A DNA stretch of 22,015 bases from a bacterium (GCA_030649775.1 JAUSFR010000079.1:1-22015); one strand, 5' to 3'; numbered from the stretch's first letter, positions 1-6,122 are shown. Numbers and translations: made by a program. Notes: a model not told the origin generated them from the letters alone.

Positions 1-30
1 ACCAATCTACCAATACCTACTAATAAGAAA
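1..30. repeat. truncated AACCAA/CCAATAC word repeat
   Basis: The first 30 bases are built from the words ACCAAT, CTACCAAT and ACTAATAA. They resemble the left half of the AACCAA spacer at 19448-19568. The window edge cuts it, so its partner half cannot be seen. Confidence 0.35.
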
Positions 31-42
31 AATCCGATTCTT

Positions 43-138
43 ATTCCTCCTTTCCTAAAGGAGGTGGCCGATAGGCCGGAGGATTTTAAATCCCTCGACT
101 CGAAGACTCGTCTGCTCCCTTTTCCAAAGGGAGAATTA
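43..138. repeat. interspersed palindromic repeat (CCTCCTTT...AAAGGAGG type)
   Basis: Two hairpin units are joined here. CCTCCTTTCCTAAAGGAGG is a near-perfect palindrome, and CTCCCTTTTCCAAAGGGAG is another. Related units occur at 5254-5398, 6510-6803 and 11499-11570. It is non-coding and looks like a MITE-type element rather than a terminator of any visible gene. The rest of 1-183 shows nothing else recognisable. Confidence 0.6.
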
Positions 139-183
139 AGCTGTGCTGTGCATTCTAGCACCACCCCAAAATTGTGCGAGGGG

Positions 184-211
184 TTGACAAGTAGAGCATC
201 TGTAGTACTTT
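184..211 (+). promoter_or_regulatory. candidate sigma70-type promoter
   Basis: A perfect TTGACA (184-189) is followed after 16 bases by TACTTT (206-211). The -10 is weak, matching the consensus at few positions, but the spacing and the position 26 bases before the start at 238 fit the small membrane-protein gene. Confidence 0.4.
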
Positions 212-237
212 GACTTATGGTTTAGTTCAAAACTTGT

Positions 238-435
238 ATGAATACACGCACTGACAATATATCGGCCAATCTTCCTTTCGCAATCGGCACAATGCTTCTC
301 ATCTTAGGAGGAGCGTTCGCGTTATCTTCGCCTGATTTTAACTTCAGATACTTTTGGGAGGGTGTCGCACTGGCTAACCTAGGACTGCTGTCCTTATGTA
401 TCGGCATAAAGCTTGAAACAGGCGCGCTCCCCTAA
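238..435 (+). CDS. small two-helix membrane protein, unknown function
   Basis: This 65-residue protein has two hydrophobic segments, at about residues 12-30 (LPFAIGTMLLILGGAFAL) and 42-58 (GVALANLGLLSLCIGI), joined by an aromatic, polar loop. I recognise no family. It is preceded by a TTGACA box at 184 and followed at 458-496 by a good intrinsic terminator, so it looks like a monocistronic unit, convergent with rplJ-rplL. No Shine-Dalgarno is visible before the ATG. An opposite-strand ORF over the same bases has no such flanking signals. That a real protein is made is inferred from the promoter, terminator and hydrophobic pattern. Confidence 0.6.
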   Translation: MNTRTDNISANLPFAIGTMLLILGGAFALSSPDFNFRYFWEGVALANLGLLSLCIGIKLETGALP

Positions 436-457
436 CACCATTCAGACGTCACAACGC

Positions 458-496
458 AAACCGCCCGCAGGGAGAAATTCCAGCGGACGGTTTTTT
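458..496 (+). terminator. rho-independent terminator of the 238-435 gene
   Basis: The arms AAACCGCCCGC (458-468) and GCGGACGGTTT (483-493) pair with single bulges. The right arm runs into six T residues (491-496). Confidence 0.7.
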
Positions 497-507
497 GTTT
501 TTATTCT

Positions 508-568
508 GTCATTCCTGCGGAGGCAGGAATCCAGTCTTTTCTGGATCCCGCATCAAGTGCGGGATGAC
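508..568. repeat. REP/MITE-like hairpin (GTCATTCC...GGGATGAC)
   Basis: This 61-bp unit starts GTCATTCCTGCGGAGGCAGG and ends with CGGGATGAC. It contains two nested hairpins and CCAG/CTGG inner arms. Relatives lie at 6224-6302, 6439-6494, 6833-6877, 11587-11685 and 16953-16979. The type is widespread in bacterial intergenic DNA. Confidence 0.75.
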
Positions 569-599
569 TTTGAAATAAATAGGAATTTATTTCAAAGTC
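566..599. repeat. perfect 15-bp inverted repeat spanning the rplL stop codon
   Basis: GACTTTGAAATAAAT (566-580) and its exact complement (585-599) flank the loop AGGA. The right arm, read on the minus strand, is the last sense codons and TAA stop of rplL, so the left arm is an inverted copy of the gene's 3' end. No T tract follows on the minus strand, so a terminator role is doubtful. Confidence 0.7.
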
Positions 600-991
600 A
601 CCTTCCCTCCGGCCGCCTCAATGTCCTTCTTGAGTTTCTCGGCATCGTCCTTCTTGAGTCCTTCCTTGAGCATCTTCGGAGCCGCGTCTACGAGGTCCTT
701 TGCTTCCTTGAGACCCATCGCGAGAGCTTCCTTGACTACCTTAATAACGGCAATCTTCTGCGCGCCCGCATCCGTAAGTTCTACGTTAAAGATAGTCTTC
801 TCTTCACCGGCCGGTACTGCACCCGCTGCCGGCCCCGCTACAGCAACCGCCGAAGCCGAGACGCCAAATTTCTTTTCAAGTGTCTTCACGAGTTCATTGA
901 GGTCAATGACCGACATCTGTTCAACGGCGTCAATGATTGCTTTGAACTTTGCAGGTATCTCTACCGGTGCATCTGTTTTTACTTCATCCAT
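587..991 (-). CDS. rplL: 50S ribosomal protein bL12 (L7/L12)
   Basis: This 134-residue protein of the ribosomal stalk recruits translation factors. Layout: an N-terminal dimerisation region (about 10-44, with [19 protein letters not shown]), an Ala/Gly-rich hinge (45-63), and the C-terminal factor-binding domain with the conserved run [20 protein letters not shown] and later [17 protein letters not shown]. It is slightly longer than the usual ~125 residues at the N terminus. It follows rplJ after a 96-base spacer filled by a CTAGGC word repeat and is presumably co-transcribed with it from the L10-leader promoter. The ATG has no Shine-Dalgarno. A perfect palindrome overlaps the stop codon. Identification is secure. 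Confidence 0.98.
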   Translation of the reverse strand: MDEVKTDAPVEIPAKFKAIIDAVEQMSVIDLNELVKTLEKKFGVSASAVAVAGPAAGAVPAGEEKTIFNVELTDAGAQKIAVIKVVKEALAMGLKEAKDLVDAAPKMLKEGLKKDDAEKLKKDIEAAGGKVTLK

Positions 992-996
992 GTTGG

Positions 997-1078
997 TAGG
1001 CCCTAGGAAAGAAGGCTCTAGGCTCTAGGGTAAGAAATCTTCTCCTCCTAGGGCCTAATGCCTAAAGCCTAGCGCCTT
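997..1078. repeat. CTAGGC/GCCTAG word-repeat spacer between rplJ and rplL
   Basis: The left part is made of the words TAGGCCCTAGG, AAGGCTCTAGGCTCTAGGG. The right part is CCTAGGGCCTAATGCCTAAAGCCTAG. The halves are degenerate complements, so the transcript could fold into a long imperfect hairpin. The same vocabulary fills 1588-1738. Confidence 0.7.
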
Positions 1079-1087
1079 GAGTTATTG

Positions 1088-1585
1088 TTAATTCTTCTTT
1101 TTGGCTATTTCACTTAATCCGATAACCAATCGCTGTATCGGTGAGTTCACGAGGTTCGCAAACTGCGCGTACAAAGTCTGGCGAGACGGAATGGTTGCAA
1201 GGGAGAGCACCTTTTCCTGTCCGATAAACTTCCCCTCAAAGATACCGCCGATAAGTTTTACCGCTTTCTCGAGTTTCCTCTCAAACGAAAAAATCTCGCG
1301 AGCTGGAGCGGTCACATCGTCTCCTGTCTCAAGGAAGGCTACGGCGACTTCCCCATCAAGTGACGGAAGCTCTCCGGTCACCTTCCCTCCCTCCAAAGAT
1401 TTTCGAATGAGGGTTTTCTTGGCGACGTAGTAGCCAGTTCCCGCCTCACGGAGTTTCCTGCGGAGTGCCTGCGCGTTTGCGACGGTGAGTTTGTTGAACT
1501 GCACGAACGCAACCGCCGGAGACTTTGCAAAGATATCCTTGAGGGTCGCGATGATTTCTGTCTTCTTTTGTTTGGTAATTGCCAC
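1088..1585 (-). CDS. rplJ: 50S ribosomal protein uL10
   Basis: This 165-residue protein is the base of the L10(L12)n stalk. It begins MAITKQKKTEIIATLKDIF and carries the family signature around AVAFVQFNKLTVANAQALRRKLREAG, then KKTLIRKSL; the C-terminal helix (about 140-162, FANLVNSPIQRLVIGLSEIA) is the L12-docking region. Length is normal. The start codon is GTG (1583-1585), with no Shine-Dalgarno; a TTG in another frame overlaps it. The gene is preceded by a 150-base word-repeat spacer and then an L10 leader, so autogenous control by the L10-L12 complex is likely (known for the family, inferred here). The usual rplK-rplA neighbours are absent from this locus. Confidence 0.97.
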   Translation of the reverse strand: MAITKQKKTEIIATLKDIFAKSPAVAFVQFNKLTVANAQALRRKLREAGTGYYVAKKTLIRKSLEGGKVTGELPSLDGEVAVAFLETGDDVTAPAREIFSFERKLEKAVKLIGGIFEGKFIGQEKVLSLATIPSRQTLYAQFANLVNSPIQRLVIGLSEIAKKKN

Positions 1586-1587
1586 AA

Positions 1588-1738
1588 ATGTAGGCTCTAG
1601 GGAAGAAGGCTACAGGCTCTAATCTAGGCTTTAGGAACTTAGGCACTAGGCTCTAGGGAATCTTTTCCTAGTGCCTAGCGCCTTTTCTCCTAGTGAGTGC
1701 CTATTTCAGTGCCTAGTGCCTAAAGCCTAGTGCCTTCT
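1588..1738. repeat. CTAGGC/GCCTAG word-repeat spacer upstream of rplJ
   Basis: About 150 bases consist almost only of variants of TAGGCTCTAGGG, TTAGGCACTAGG, CCTAGTGCCTAG and GCCTAAAGCCTAG. Words with TAGGC predominate on the left and GCCTA on the right, giving a degenerate self-complementary stretch inside the presumed rplJ 5' UTR. Confidence 0.7.
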
Positions 1739-1748
1739 TATATTAATC

Positions 1749-1787
1749 GACCGAAGGTCTAGAGAGTTCCGATAGTGATACTATCGG
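1749..1787 (-). repeat. two short hairpins downstream of the L10 leader core
   Basis: CCGATAG/CTATCGG with a 5-base loop (1769-1787) and GACC/GGTC with loop GAA (1749-1759) lie between the leader core and the rplJ word repeat. Neither is followed by a T run on the minus strand, so there is no clear attenuator. Confidence 0.45.
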
Positions 1788-1844
1788 TGTCTCGGTAGGA
1801 AATTAAGTCCGAAACTGGGGACACCCACTGTCTTTGACCTTGTA
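1788..1844 (-). ncRNA. ribosomal protein L10 leader (autoregulatory mRNA structure)
   Basis: On the minus strand the conserved core reads AAAGACAGTGGG ... ACTTAATTTCCTACCGAGAC. GTGGG pairs with CCTAC, leaving the asymmetric purine-rich internal loops expected of the L10-binding kink-turn, and an inner GTCC/GGAC hairpin is capped by CCAGTTTC. This matches the layout I know for the bacterial L10_leader family (AGACAGNAGGUG...CUUAAU...CCUNCCGAGG). It lies just after a promoter and before rplJ. The 5' limit is set by the predicted start site; a covariance-model search would fix the ends. Confidence 0.8.
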
Positions 1845-1850
1845 GCGGAT

Positions 1851-1878
1851 AGACTACCACAGCCCGAGAAATTGTCAA
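1851..1878 (-). promoter_or_regulatory. promoter of the rplJ-rplL operon
   Basis: Read on the minus strand: TTGACA (1873-1878), 16 bases, then TGG-TAGTCT, an extended -10 (TAGTCT at 1851-1856). The predicted start near 1844 falls just before the conserved L10 leader core. The promoter lies immediately after the stop of the 51-residue ORF. Confidence 0.6.
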
Positions 1879-1891
1879 AACTCGCCAGTAG

Positions 1892-2047
1892 CTACTGTTC
1901 TGTATGAAAAGCCTCAAAAAGCGCGGAGAGGTTTTTCCGCGCCTCTCGCATGACCCCGAAAATGGTCAGCAGAGAAAAACTGATGACGAGAATAAGCACA
2001 AAACCCGACAAAAACTTCCAAAAGGCTTTATCAAGTAGCTTAAACAT
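1892..2047 (-). CDS. 51-residue single-pass membrane protein, unknown
   Basis: An ATG (2047) to TAG (1892) frame encodes MFKLLDKAFWKFLSGF... with a strong hydrophobic helix at about residues 15-33 (FVLILVISFSLLTIFG), followed by a charged, probably cytoplasmic tail (MREARKNLSALFEAFHTEQ). The pattern of basic and aromatic N terminus, one helix and amphipathic tail is that of a small membrane protein. It is not SecE: no WPSR-type motif is visible. No Shine-Dalgarno is seen. Its start codon lies in a 12-base direct repeat at the edge of an inverted-repeat element (2042-2190), so its upstream region may have been replaced. It was found by eye; expression is unproven. Confidence 0.5.
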   Translation of the reverse strand: MFKLLDKAFWKFLSGFVLILVISFSLLTIFGVMREARKNLSALFEAFHTEQ

Positions 2048-2190
2048 CCCGTAGTGAAATTTCAAGTCGTTTCCTGCGGAAACTACTTAAAATACGATTA
2101 CTAAATATCTGATGCGAGTAATGATACCATCGGGCAAAATATACAGACCTGTCCCGCAACTTGAAATTCTACTACGGGAAACATCCCGTA
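2042..2190. repeat. inverted-repeat element flanked by direct repeats
   Basis: The arms CCCGTAGTGAAATTTCAAGT (2048-2067) and ACTTGAAATTCTACTACGGG (2159-2178) are complementary at 18 of 20 positions. AAACATCCCGTA occurs as an exact direct repeat at 2042-2053 and 2179-2190. The 91-base interior is AT-rich with no ORF. This could be a small mobile element with a target duplication, or a structured leader of the 51-residue ORF. Confidence 0.5.
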
Positions 2191-2194
2191 AGTA

Positions 2195-2236
2195 TACCCC
2201 CACACCAACTTTGATTACAAAGTTGGTGTGGGGGTA
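2195..2236. repeat. perfect 19-bp hairpin (TACCCCCACACCAACTTTG)
   Basis: Two perfect 19-base arms enclose the loop ATTA. A near-identical hairpin occurs at 6386-6430, so this is an interspersed palindrome rather than a simple terminator; no T run follows on either strand. Confidence 0.7.
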
Positions 2237-2250
2237 AACCCCTCATACGC

Positions 2251-2287
2251 AAAACTCCCTCTCCACCAATGGTGGAGAGGGAGTTTT
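2251..2287 (-). terminator. terminator of the surface-protein gene ending at 2323
   Basis: The perfect 17-base arms AAAACTCCCTCTCCACC and complement enclose loop AAT, with TTTT at the 3' end on both strands. It lies 35 bases past the stop codon and could act in both directions. Confidence 0.75.
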
Positions 2288-2322
2288 CGGTATTGAATTT
2301 TCGGAGCAACTTGCTTAGATGA

Positions 2323-3540
2323 TTATTTCACGAGTGAGTTCAGAACGCTTCGTGTAAGAGGTCCAACGTTGCCGTAACCATCTTCTCCCGGCTTCGCGAT
2401 GCCGTACTTCACCTGGAACTTCTGAACGGCTTTGAGGGTCGCCGCACCAAAGAAGTCGGTTTCGTTACCGGGTGAACCCGCCCCTGCCTCCGAAATGCGC
2501 GTATCAGGGTCGCTGTTTAAGATTTGTTGGAGCGTCCTTACCTGCGAATTCGTTGTTCCCTTAGCAAGCTTTCGGGTCACACTTCCCGACACCGAAGCCT
2601 TGCTTCCCGAACTTGAGGGAGAAGCTGACGGAGTAGCGGGAGCGCCAATTGACATAGTTGCCTGACCCGCGATGGAGTTTAGAATGGTTCGCGTAAGCGG
2701 TCCAACGTTGCCGTAACCATCTTCTCCTGGTTTCGCGATGCCGTACTTCACCTGGAACTTCTGAATGGCTTTGAGAGTCGCCGAACCGAAGAAGTCGGTT
2801 TCGTTACCGGGGGAACCCACTCCTGTCGCTGAAATACGAGTATCAGGGTCGCTGTTGAGGATTTGTTGAAGGGTTCTCACTCCCGGATTGGTCATCCCTT
2901 TCGTAAGCAGTCTCGTGATGGTTGCCGAAATGGCCTTTACTGCAGGAGTCGCCGTTACCGCCGTTGTGGCGGGCACTGCGGGAGTCGCAGGTACTGCCGG
3001 AGTCGGAGTTGTAGCTGGAGTTGCTGAAGGAGGGATGTAGGTATATCCGCTACTACCTCCTCCGCCCCCTCCTCCGCCGCTACTACCTCCTCCACCACCA
3101 CCGCTATTTGTGTTGCAGGTGCTTGATTCTACGGTAAGGGTGGGGTTTGCTGACCCACTCGTGGTTTGATACGTATATTGACTTAAACTTGAGGTACAAC
3201 TGTGCGAAACCTGCACACCGCCAGGACTACTTATTGAGATAACACGCCGGTCGGCAGAAGTAACTCTTAAATAGGAACCTGCACTCATATTCAAGGTAAG
3301 TGTGGCACTTTCAACATCAAGAGAGGCAATGTCGGCCCCATCTCCAGCCACCAAAAGATCTACTCCACCAACCGTAATCACTGTGCTTGTGTCCAGATGA
3401 GCATCGTTAAACGCGGCATAGCTCACGCCCGGCGAAACACCAAGCAAGACGACGAGCGTCATTGCAACCTGTCTGCCGTGTCGGCACAGGCAGGGAAGAA
3501 ATTTAACTCTAATTTTAGAATGCATAATGTTCGTGAGCAT
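2323..3540 (-). CDS. exported protein with two C-terminal peptidoglycan-binding domains
   Basis: This 405-residue protein is probably cell-wall or surface attached. It has a signal peptide with hydrophobic core MTLVVLLGVSPGVS and likely cleavage after YA (about residue 42); a beta-rich domain of unknown type (43-145) with two Cys (115, 142); a Gly/Ser run (146-165); a Pro/Ala/Thr linker (170-203); then two PG_binding_1-type domains (about 204-292 and 318-405). These share the motifs VRTLQQILNSDPDTRIS, SPGNETDFFG, LKA(I/V)QKFQVKYGIAKPG and YGNVGPLTR. The domains are also near-identical in DNA, which implies recent duplication. A 27-bp palindrome encodes CLCRHGRQ just before the hydrophobic core. 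Two upstream ATGs (3540, 3525) and one inside (MTLVV) are possible starts. The next surface gene lies 33 bases upstream on the same strand. Confidence 0.85.
   Translation of the reverse strand: MLTNIMHSKIRVKFLPCLCRHGRQVAMTLVVLLGVSPGVSYAAFNDAHLDTSTVITVGGVDLLVAGDGADIASLDVESATLTLNMSAGSYLRVTSADRRVISISSPGGVQVSHSCTSSLSQYTYQTTSGSANPTLTVESSTCNTNSGGGGGGSSGGGGGGGGSSGYTYIPPSATPATTPTPAVPATPAVPATTAVTATPAVKAISATITRLLTKGMTNPGVRTLQQILNSDPDTRISATGVGSPGNETDFFGSATLKAIQKFQVKYGIAKPGEDGYGNVGPLTRTILNSIAGQATMSIGAPATPSASPSSSGSKASVSGSVTRKLAKGTTNSQVRTLQQILNSDPDTRISEAGAGSPGNETDFFGAATLKAVQKFQVKYGIAKPGEDGYGNVGPLTRSVLNSLVK
2338..2575 (-). repeat. PGB-domain repeat copy (C-terminal)
   Basis: This copy aligns with 2677-2914 at an offset of 339 bases with only scattered substitutions, for example around TCCAACGTTGCCGTAACC. 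It encodes the second peptidoglycan-binding domain. Confidence 0.8.
2677..2914 (-). repeat. PGB-domain repeat copy (N-terminal)
   Basis: This is the partner of 2338-2575. The close DNA identity, including synonymous positions, points to recent tandem duplication or gene conversion. Confidence 0.8.
3468..3494. repeat. 27-bp palindromic mini-insert inside a coding sequence
   Basis: The arms CCTGTCTGCCG and CGGCACAGGCAGG pair with two bulges. Its outer arms are identical to those of the 27-bp unit at 5330-5356, which lies in non-coding DNA. Here it is in frame and adds nine codons ahead of the signal-peptide core. Confidence 0.65.
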
Positions 3541-3573
3541 GAATGAGTAATGTTCGTAATTACTTAATCTGCT

Positions 3574-4818
3574 CTATCGAACCGCCCAGAAGTTGAGCGT
3601 GCCTGCGGGGAAAGCAGCCGCGCCTGTCAGGTTGGATAACTCCACTCCAATTGTATTCAAGGCAGTACTTGAAGCAGCCCCGATGACAAAGCCAGCACCC
3701 TGGAGAGTAGAAGTTGCATGTCCCGCAAGAGTACTCGTTGCAGATACAAAGACTTTGAAAGAGGTAGTGATTCCTGTTGCAGTGGTGCAAGCGAACCCTC
3801 CAGTAGAAGTTGCCGTAAGATATCGTTGTACGATATGACAGGTTCCAAAGATAGCTCCGGAAATCAAGCCGTTGGTACCATCTCCACCAACAATAAGTTG
3901 CGAGGTACTCGCGGTTCCGGTCATGGTCACCGCCGTGGTTGAAGCATAAGGAAGAACAGAAATACCTGTGGTGCTCGCGACAAAAGTGGCTGCGGTGAGC
4001 GAACCGGACACAATTCCATTGCCCTGTACCGAGAAGGTAGTACCAGGAGTTGTGGTTCCGACGCCCACACTACCCGCTGTTGTTGCTAAATGGGCGCTGG
4101 TTGTGGCCGTGAGGGTCCCACCAACGGTGAGGGTGCTACCAAACGCAGCCGTACTGGAGCCAAAGAGTCCACCTGTGGAATCTATAAAGAGAAGTTTGGC
4201 GCCCGCAATATCGCCACCTTTCAGCACATCAAAAAGATGTCCCGTTTGTCCACTTCGTCCTACGAGTGAAAGTGGGATAGACGCGGTTGAGGTCGCCTCA
4301 AGGGTTACCATAGACTTACCCACTCCCTGTTGGGTGGTAGTTCCGATAGTGAGGAATTGAAGGGTTAGGTCGGCGAGTTGAAGGCGACTACCGCTCAAAC
4401 TAATACCGCTCGTGGTTGTGCCGACGGTAAACCAATCGGTGCCATCATACATTTTGAGTGTTTTGTTGGTGGAGTTGTAATAGAAGGTTCCCTGCGTAAC
4501 ACCGGTTGGGTCGGATGATTGTGCCGAGAACAAAATGGTTCCCGCAAGACCGTTGGTCATCGCCGAACCGACGGCCAACCCGCCGGCTACCTGAAGGTTA
4601 CCGGTAAGCGACTGACCTGTTGACGAGGCATACACCATTGTGGTCAAACCTGTTAATGTGCTCGCTCCTGTAACAGAAAGGGTGCCTCCCGTACTTATAT
4701 TAGTGCTAATCGTCGTTGCGGCACCTACCGAAACCGCGATAAAAAGAGTGGAAAATACGAGTGAAAGCGCGAGTGAACGCGCCATACCTTTTTTCCCTGT
4801 GCTAGAGAATTGTTGCAT
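3574..4818 (-). CDS. exported Ser/Thr-rich fibre-like surface protein
   Basis: This 414-residue protein has a basic N terminus (MQQFSSTGKKGMARS), a hydrophobic core (SLALSLVFSTLFIAVSVGA) and a cleavage site near VGAATT. The mature part is almost free of Cys and Lys and is built of short beta-prone repeats such as GGTLSVTGASTLTG, GNLQVAGGLAVGSA and GVGTTTPGTTFSVQGNG, with ASST/TATST motifs. QGTFYYNSTNKTLKMYDGTDW resembles receptor-binding tail-fibre or trimeric-fibre head segments. The compact C terminus (KVFVSATSTLAGHATS ... AAFPAGTLNFWAVR) may be a terminal domain. Such proteins are typical of Parcubacteria surface loci. A TATAAG box lies 5 bases before the ATG. Function is inferred from composition only. 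Confidence 0.75.
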   Translation of the reverse strand: MQQFSSTGKKGMARSLALSLVFSTLFIAVSVGAATTISTNISTGGTLSVTGASTLTGLTTMVYASSTGQSLTGNLQVAGGLAVGSAMTNGLAGTILFSAQSSDPTGVTQGTFYYNSTNKTLKMYDGTDWFTVGTTTSGISLSGSRLQLADLTLQFLTIGTTTQQGVGKSMVTLEATSTASIPLSLVGRSGQTGHLFDVLKGGDIAGAKLLFIDSTGGLFGSSTAAFGSTLTVGGTLTATTSAHLATTAGSVGVGTTTPGTTFSVQGNGIVSGSLTAATFVASTTGISVLPYASTTAVTMTGTASTSQLIVGGDGTNGLISGAIFGTCHIVQRYLTATSTGGFACTTATGITTSFKVFVSATSTLAGHATSTLQGAGFVIGAASSTALNTIGVELSNLTGAAAFPAGTLNFWAVR

Positions 4819-4823
4819 ACATT

Positions 4824-4829
4824 CTTATA
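4824..4829 (-). promoter_or_regulatory. -10 box giving a probable leaderless mRNA for the 3574-4818 gene
   Basis: TATAAG on the minus strand ends 5 bases before the ATG at 4818. Transcription would start at or next to the start codon. No Shine-Dalgarno is present. Confidence 0.45.
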
Positions 4830-4868
4830 TTATTTTTGTAATAAATAAAAGACCTTTTTTTCTCCTTA

Positions 4869-5051
4869 GAGCCTGTTTAGAATCTAACCGCATTATTAGG
4901 CTTAAAGACAGGCTTGCCTGCCGAAATGTTCAAAATTCTGCTGCAAATTGGGTCTTTCTCGTCAGCGTATCTCGATATGCTTCCTCAAAATCCCCAATTT
5001 TCGCAACGAATTTTGAACATTTCACCTAGGCATTAGATTCTAAACAAGCTC
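4869..5051. mobile_element. 183-bp palindromic MITE, GAGCCTGTTTAGAATC ends
   Basis: The left end GAGCCTGTTTAGAATCTAA and right end (complement GAGCTTGTTTAGAATCTAA) differ at one position. Inner arms GAAATGTTCAAAATTC also pair. The flanks are TTA and TAA, an imperfect TNA duplication. It encodes no protein. Its ends resemble those of the 6548-6708 element and the single end at 20929. The left half carries an extra CAGGCTTGCCTG palindrome missing from the right half. Confidence 0.7.
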
Positions 5052-5148
5052 TAAAAATGGAGACACTATATTTCGTGTGTACACGAAAGTAGAGCAGTCC
5101 CACTATTATAGACCCTTTTGACATTACAGGTGTACAGTGTACCTGTGG

Positions 5149-5204
5149 ATAACCGAAGAGCAGTGCTCGTATGACCATAACCGAAGAGCAGTGGTCGCAG
5201 ACCC
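5149..5204. repeat. tandem 28-bp direct repeat
   Basis: Two adjacent units (5149-5176 and 5177-5204) begin ATAACCGAAGAGCAGTG and then diverge slightly. Nothing coding is visible. The rest of 5055-5250 holds short palindromes such as TTCGTGT/ACACGAA but no recognisable gene. Confidence 0.6.
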
Positions 5205-5253
5205 ACACCGCCGTAGGCGAGCAGGGTCGTATGAGTAACCCATCACACTCCCC

Positions 5254-5398
5254 AATTCCTCCTTTGTAAAGGAGGTGCCGAGTCTGCGAGGCGGAGGATT
5301 TAAAAAATTCCTCCCCCTAATGGGTACTCCCTGTCTGCGTGCCCCGCACAGGCAGGCCTTTAGGAAAGGGAGAATCCCGAAAAAGATGCGTAAGTCCT
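5254..5398. mobile_element. palindromic element with AGGACTTACGCA end
   Basis: It contains CCTCCTTTGTAAAGGAGG, TACTCCCT...CTTTAGGAAAGGGAG and, at 5387-5398, the inverted terminal sequence TGCGTAAGTCCT. The 27-bp palindrome at 5330-5356 interrupts the stretch that is continuous (CTTTCCTAAAGGGAGTACCC) at 11526-11545. The left terminus is not clear. Confidence 0.55.
5330..5356. repeat. 27-bp palindromic mini-insert, non-coding copy
   Basis: It starts CCTGTCTGCGTG and ends CGCACAGGCAGG, with the same length and outer arms as 3468-3494. It sits inside an interspersed repeat whose uninterrupted form is present at 11526-11545. Confidence 0.65.
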
Positions 5399-5407
5399 GC
5401 TCAAACC

Positions 5408-5434
5408 AAAAAGCCCCATTTCTGGGGCTTTTTT
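5408..5434 (-). terminator. terminator of the TPR gene
   Basis: GCCCCATTTCTGGGGC is flanked by A5 and T6, one base past the end of the CDS. It can work on both strands. Confidence 0.85.
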
Positions 5435-5435
5435 C

Positions 5436-6122
5436 CTAAAGACTTTCCAACAGTGTTTTCAAGCTGGTTTCTCCCGGGACGGCTTTCAAACCTCTCTCTA
5501 GAATAGCTTTCGCTTTCGCCATATCCTTGGTGATATACGAATAAAATTCAAAGAGGCGTAGATACCGATAGACGGCATTGGGTTCAAGTTCAACCGCGAT
5601 AAGGTAGTACTTTTCGGCTTTTTGAGGGTCTTTGAGGTAATCGCCATATACTACCCCCAGATTATCGGCTACCGTTGCGTTATACGGGCTAAGCGCGAGG
5701 GAATACTCAAGCGCCTCCTTTGCGCCGACATAATCCTCTATTCCCTTTCGATGAAATCCGAGTTCTGCCCACAAGCCTGCATTTTCGGGATTTTCCTTAA
5801 GTCGCGCTATGACGCTCTGTATGGTTTTCACGGCCAATTCCGCATCCGCATTCGAAAAACTCGCGGGAGCCACAACCGCATAGCTTATTGATGGTGTGGG
5901 TATTGCAGTCTTTTTCGCTTCGGTAGTGGATGTGGCCTTTTGGGTGGTATATCCGTACTGTATTCCGGAAACCCCGCCTTTCACCCCTTCGCTTGAAGTT
6001 GTCACACCACCTACAGTCGGCGACGTACCAACCGTTCCCTCATCTTTACCTTTATAGACAGCGACGGAAATGGCCCCGATAAGGAGTACTCCGACAAATA
6101 TGGTTGTTTGTTTGGTTGTCAT
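5436..6122 (-). CDS. membrane-anchored TPR protein
   Basis: From the ATG at 6122 the protein has 228 residues. It has an N-terminal anchor helix (about 7-24, TIFVGVLLIGAISVAVY), a Gly/Ser/Thr-rich linker (26-80), then tetratricopeptide-type helices from about residue 95. The TPR patterns are AELGFHRKGIEDYVGAKEAL, ADNLGVVYGDYLKDPQKAEKYY with VELEPNAVYRY, and a final KAKAILERGLKAVPG. It probably acts as an extracytoplasmic scaffold; partners are unknown. An upstream in-frame ATG at 6149 would add nine residues, but that segment lies inside an inverted repeat (6121-6371), so I prefer 6122. A strong terminator follows directly. Confidence 0.75.
   Translation of the reverse strand: MTTKQTTIFVGVLLIGAISVAVYKGKDEGTVGTSPTVGGVTTSSEGVKGGVSGIQYGYTTQKATSTTEAKKTAIPTPSISYAVVAPASFSNADAELAVKTIQSVIARLKENPENAGLWAELGFHRKGIEDYVGAKEALEYSLALSPYNATVADNLGVVYGDYLKDPQKAEKYYLIAVELEPNAVYRYLRLFEFYSYITKDMAKAKAILERGLKAVPGETSLKTLLESL

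Noticed and set aside
413..1028. Long plus-strand ORFs over rplL
   Set aside because: They are antisense shadows of the ribosomal protein gene and run through the terminator and REP hairpin.
997..1738. CRISPR-like array from repeated CTAGGC words
   Set aside because: No constant repeat length, no unique spacers and no cas genes; the words are degenerate and self-complementary.
1892..2047. 51-residue membrane ORF as secE
   Set aside because: It lacks the conserved WPSR-type motif and the usual nusG neighbour.
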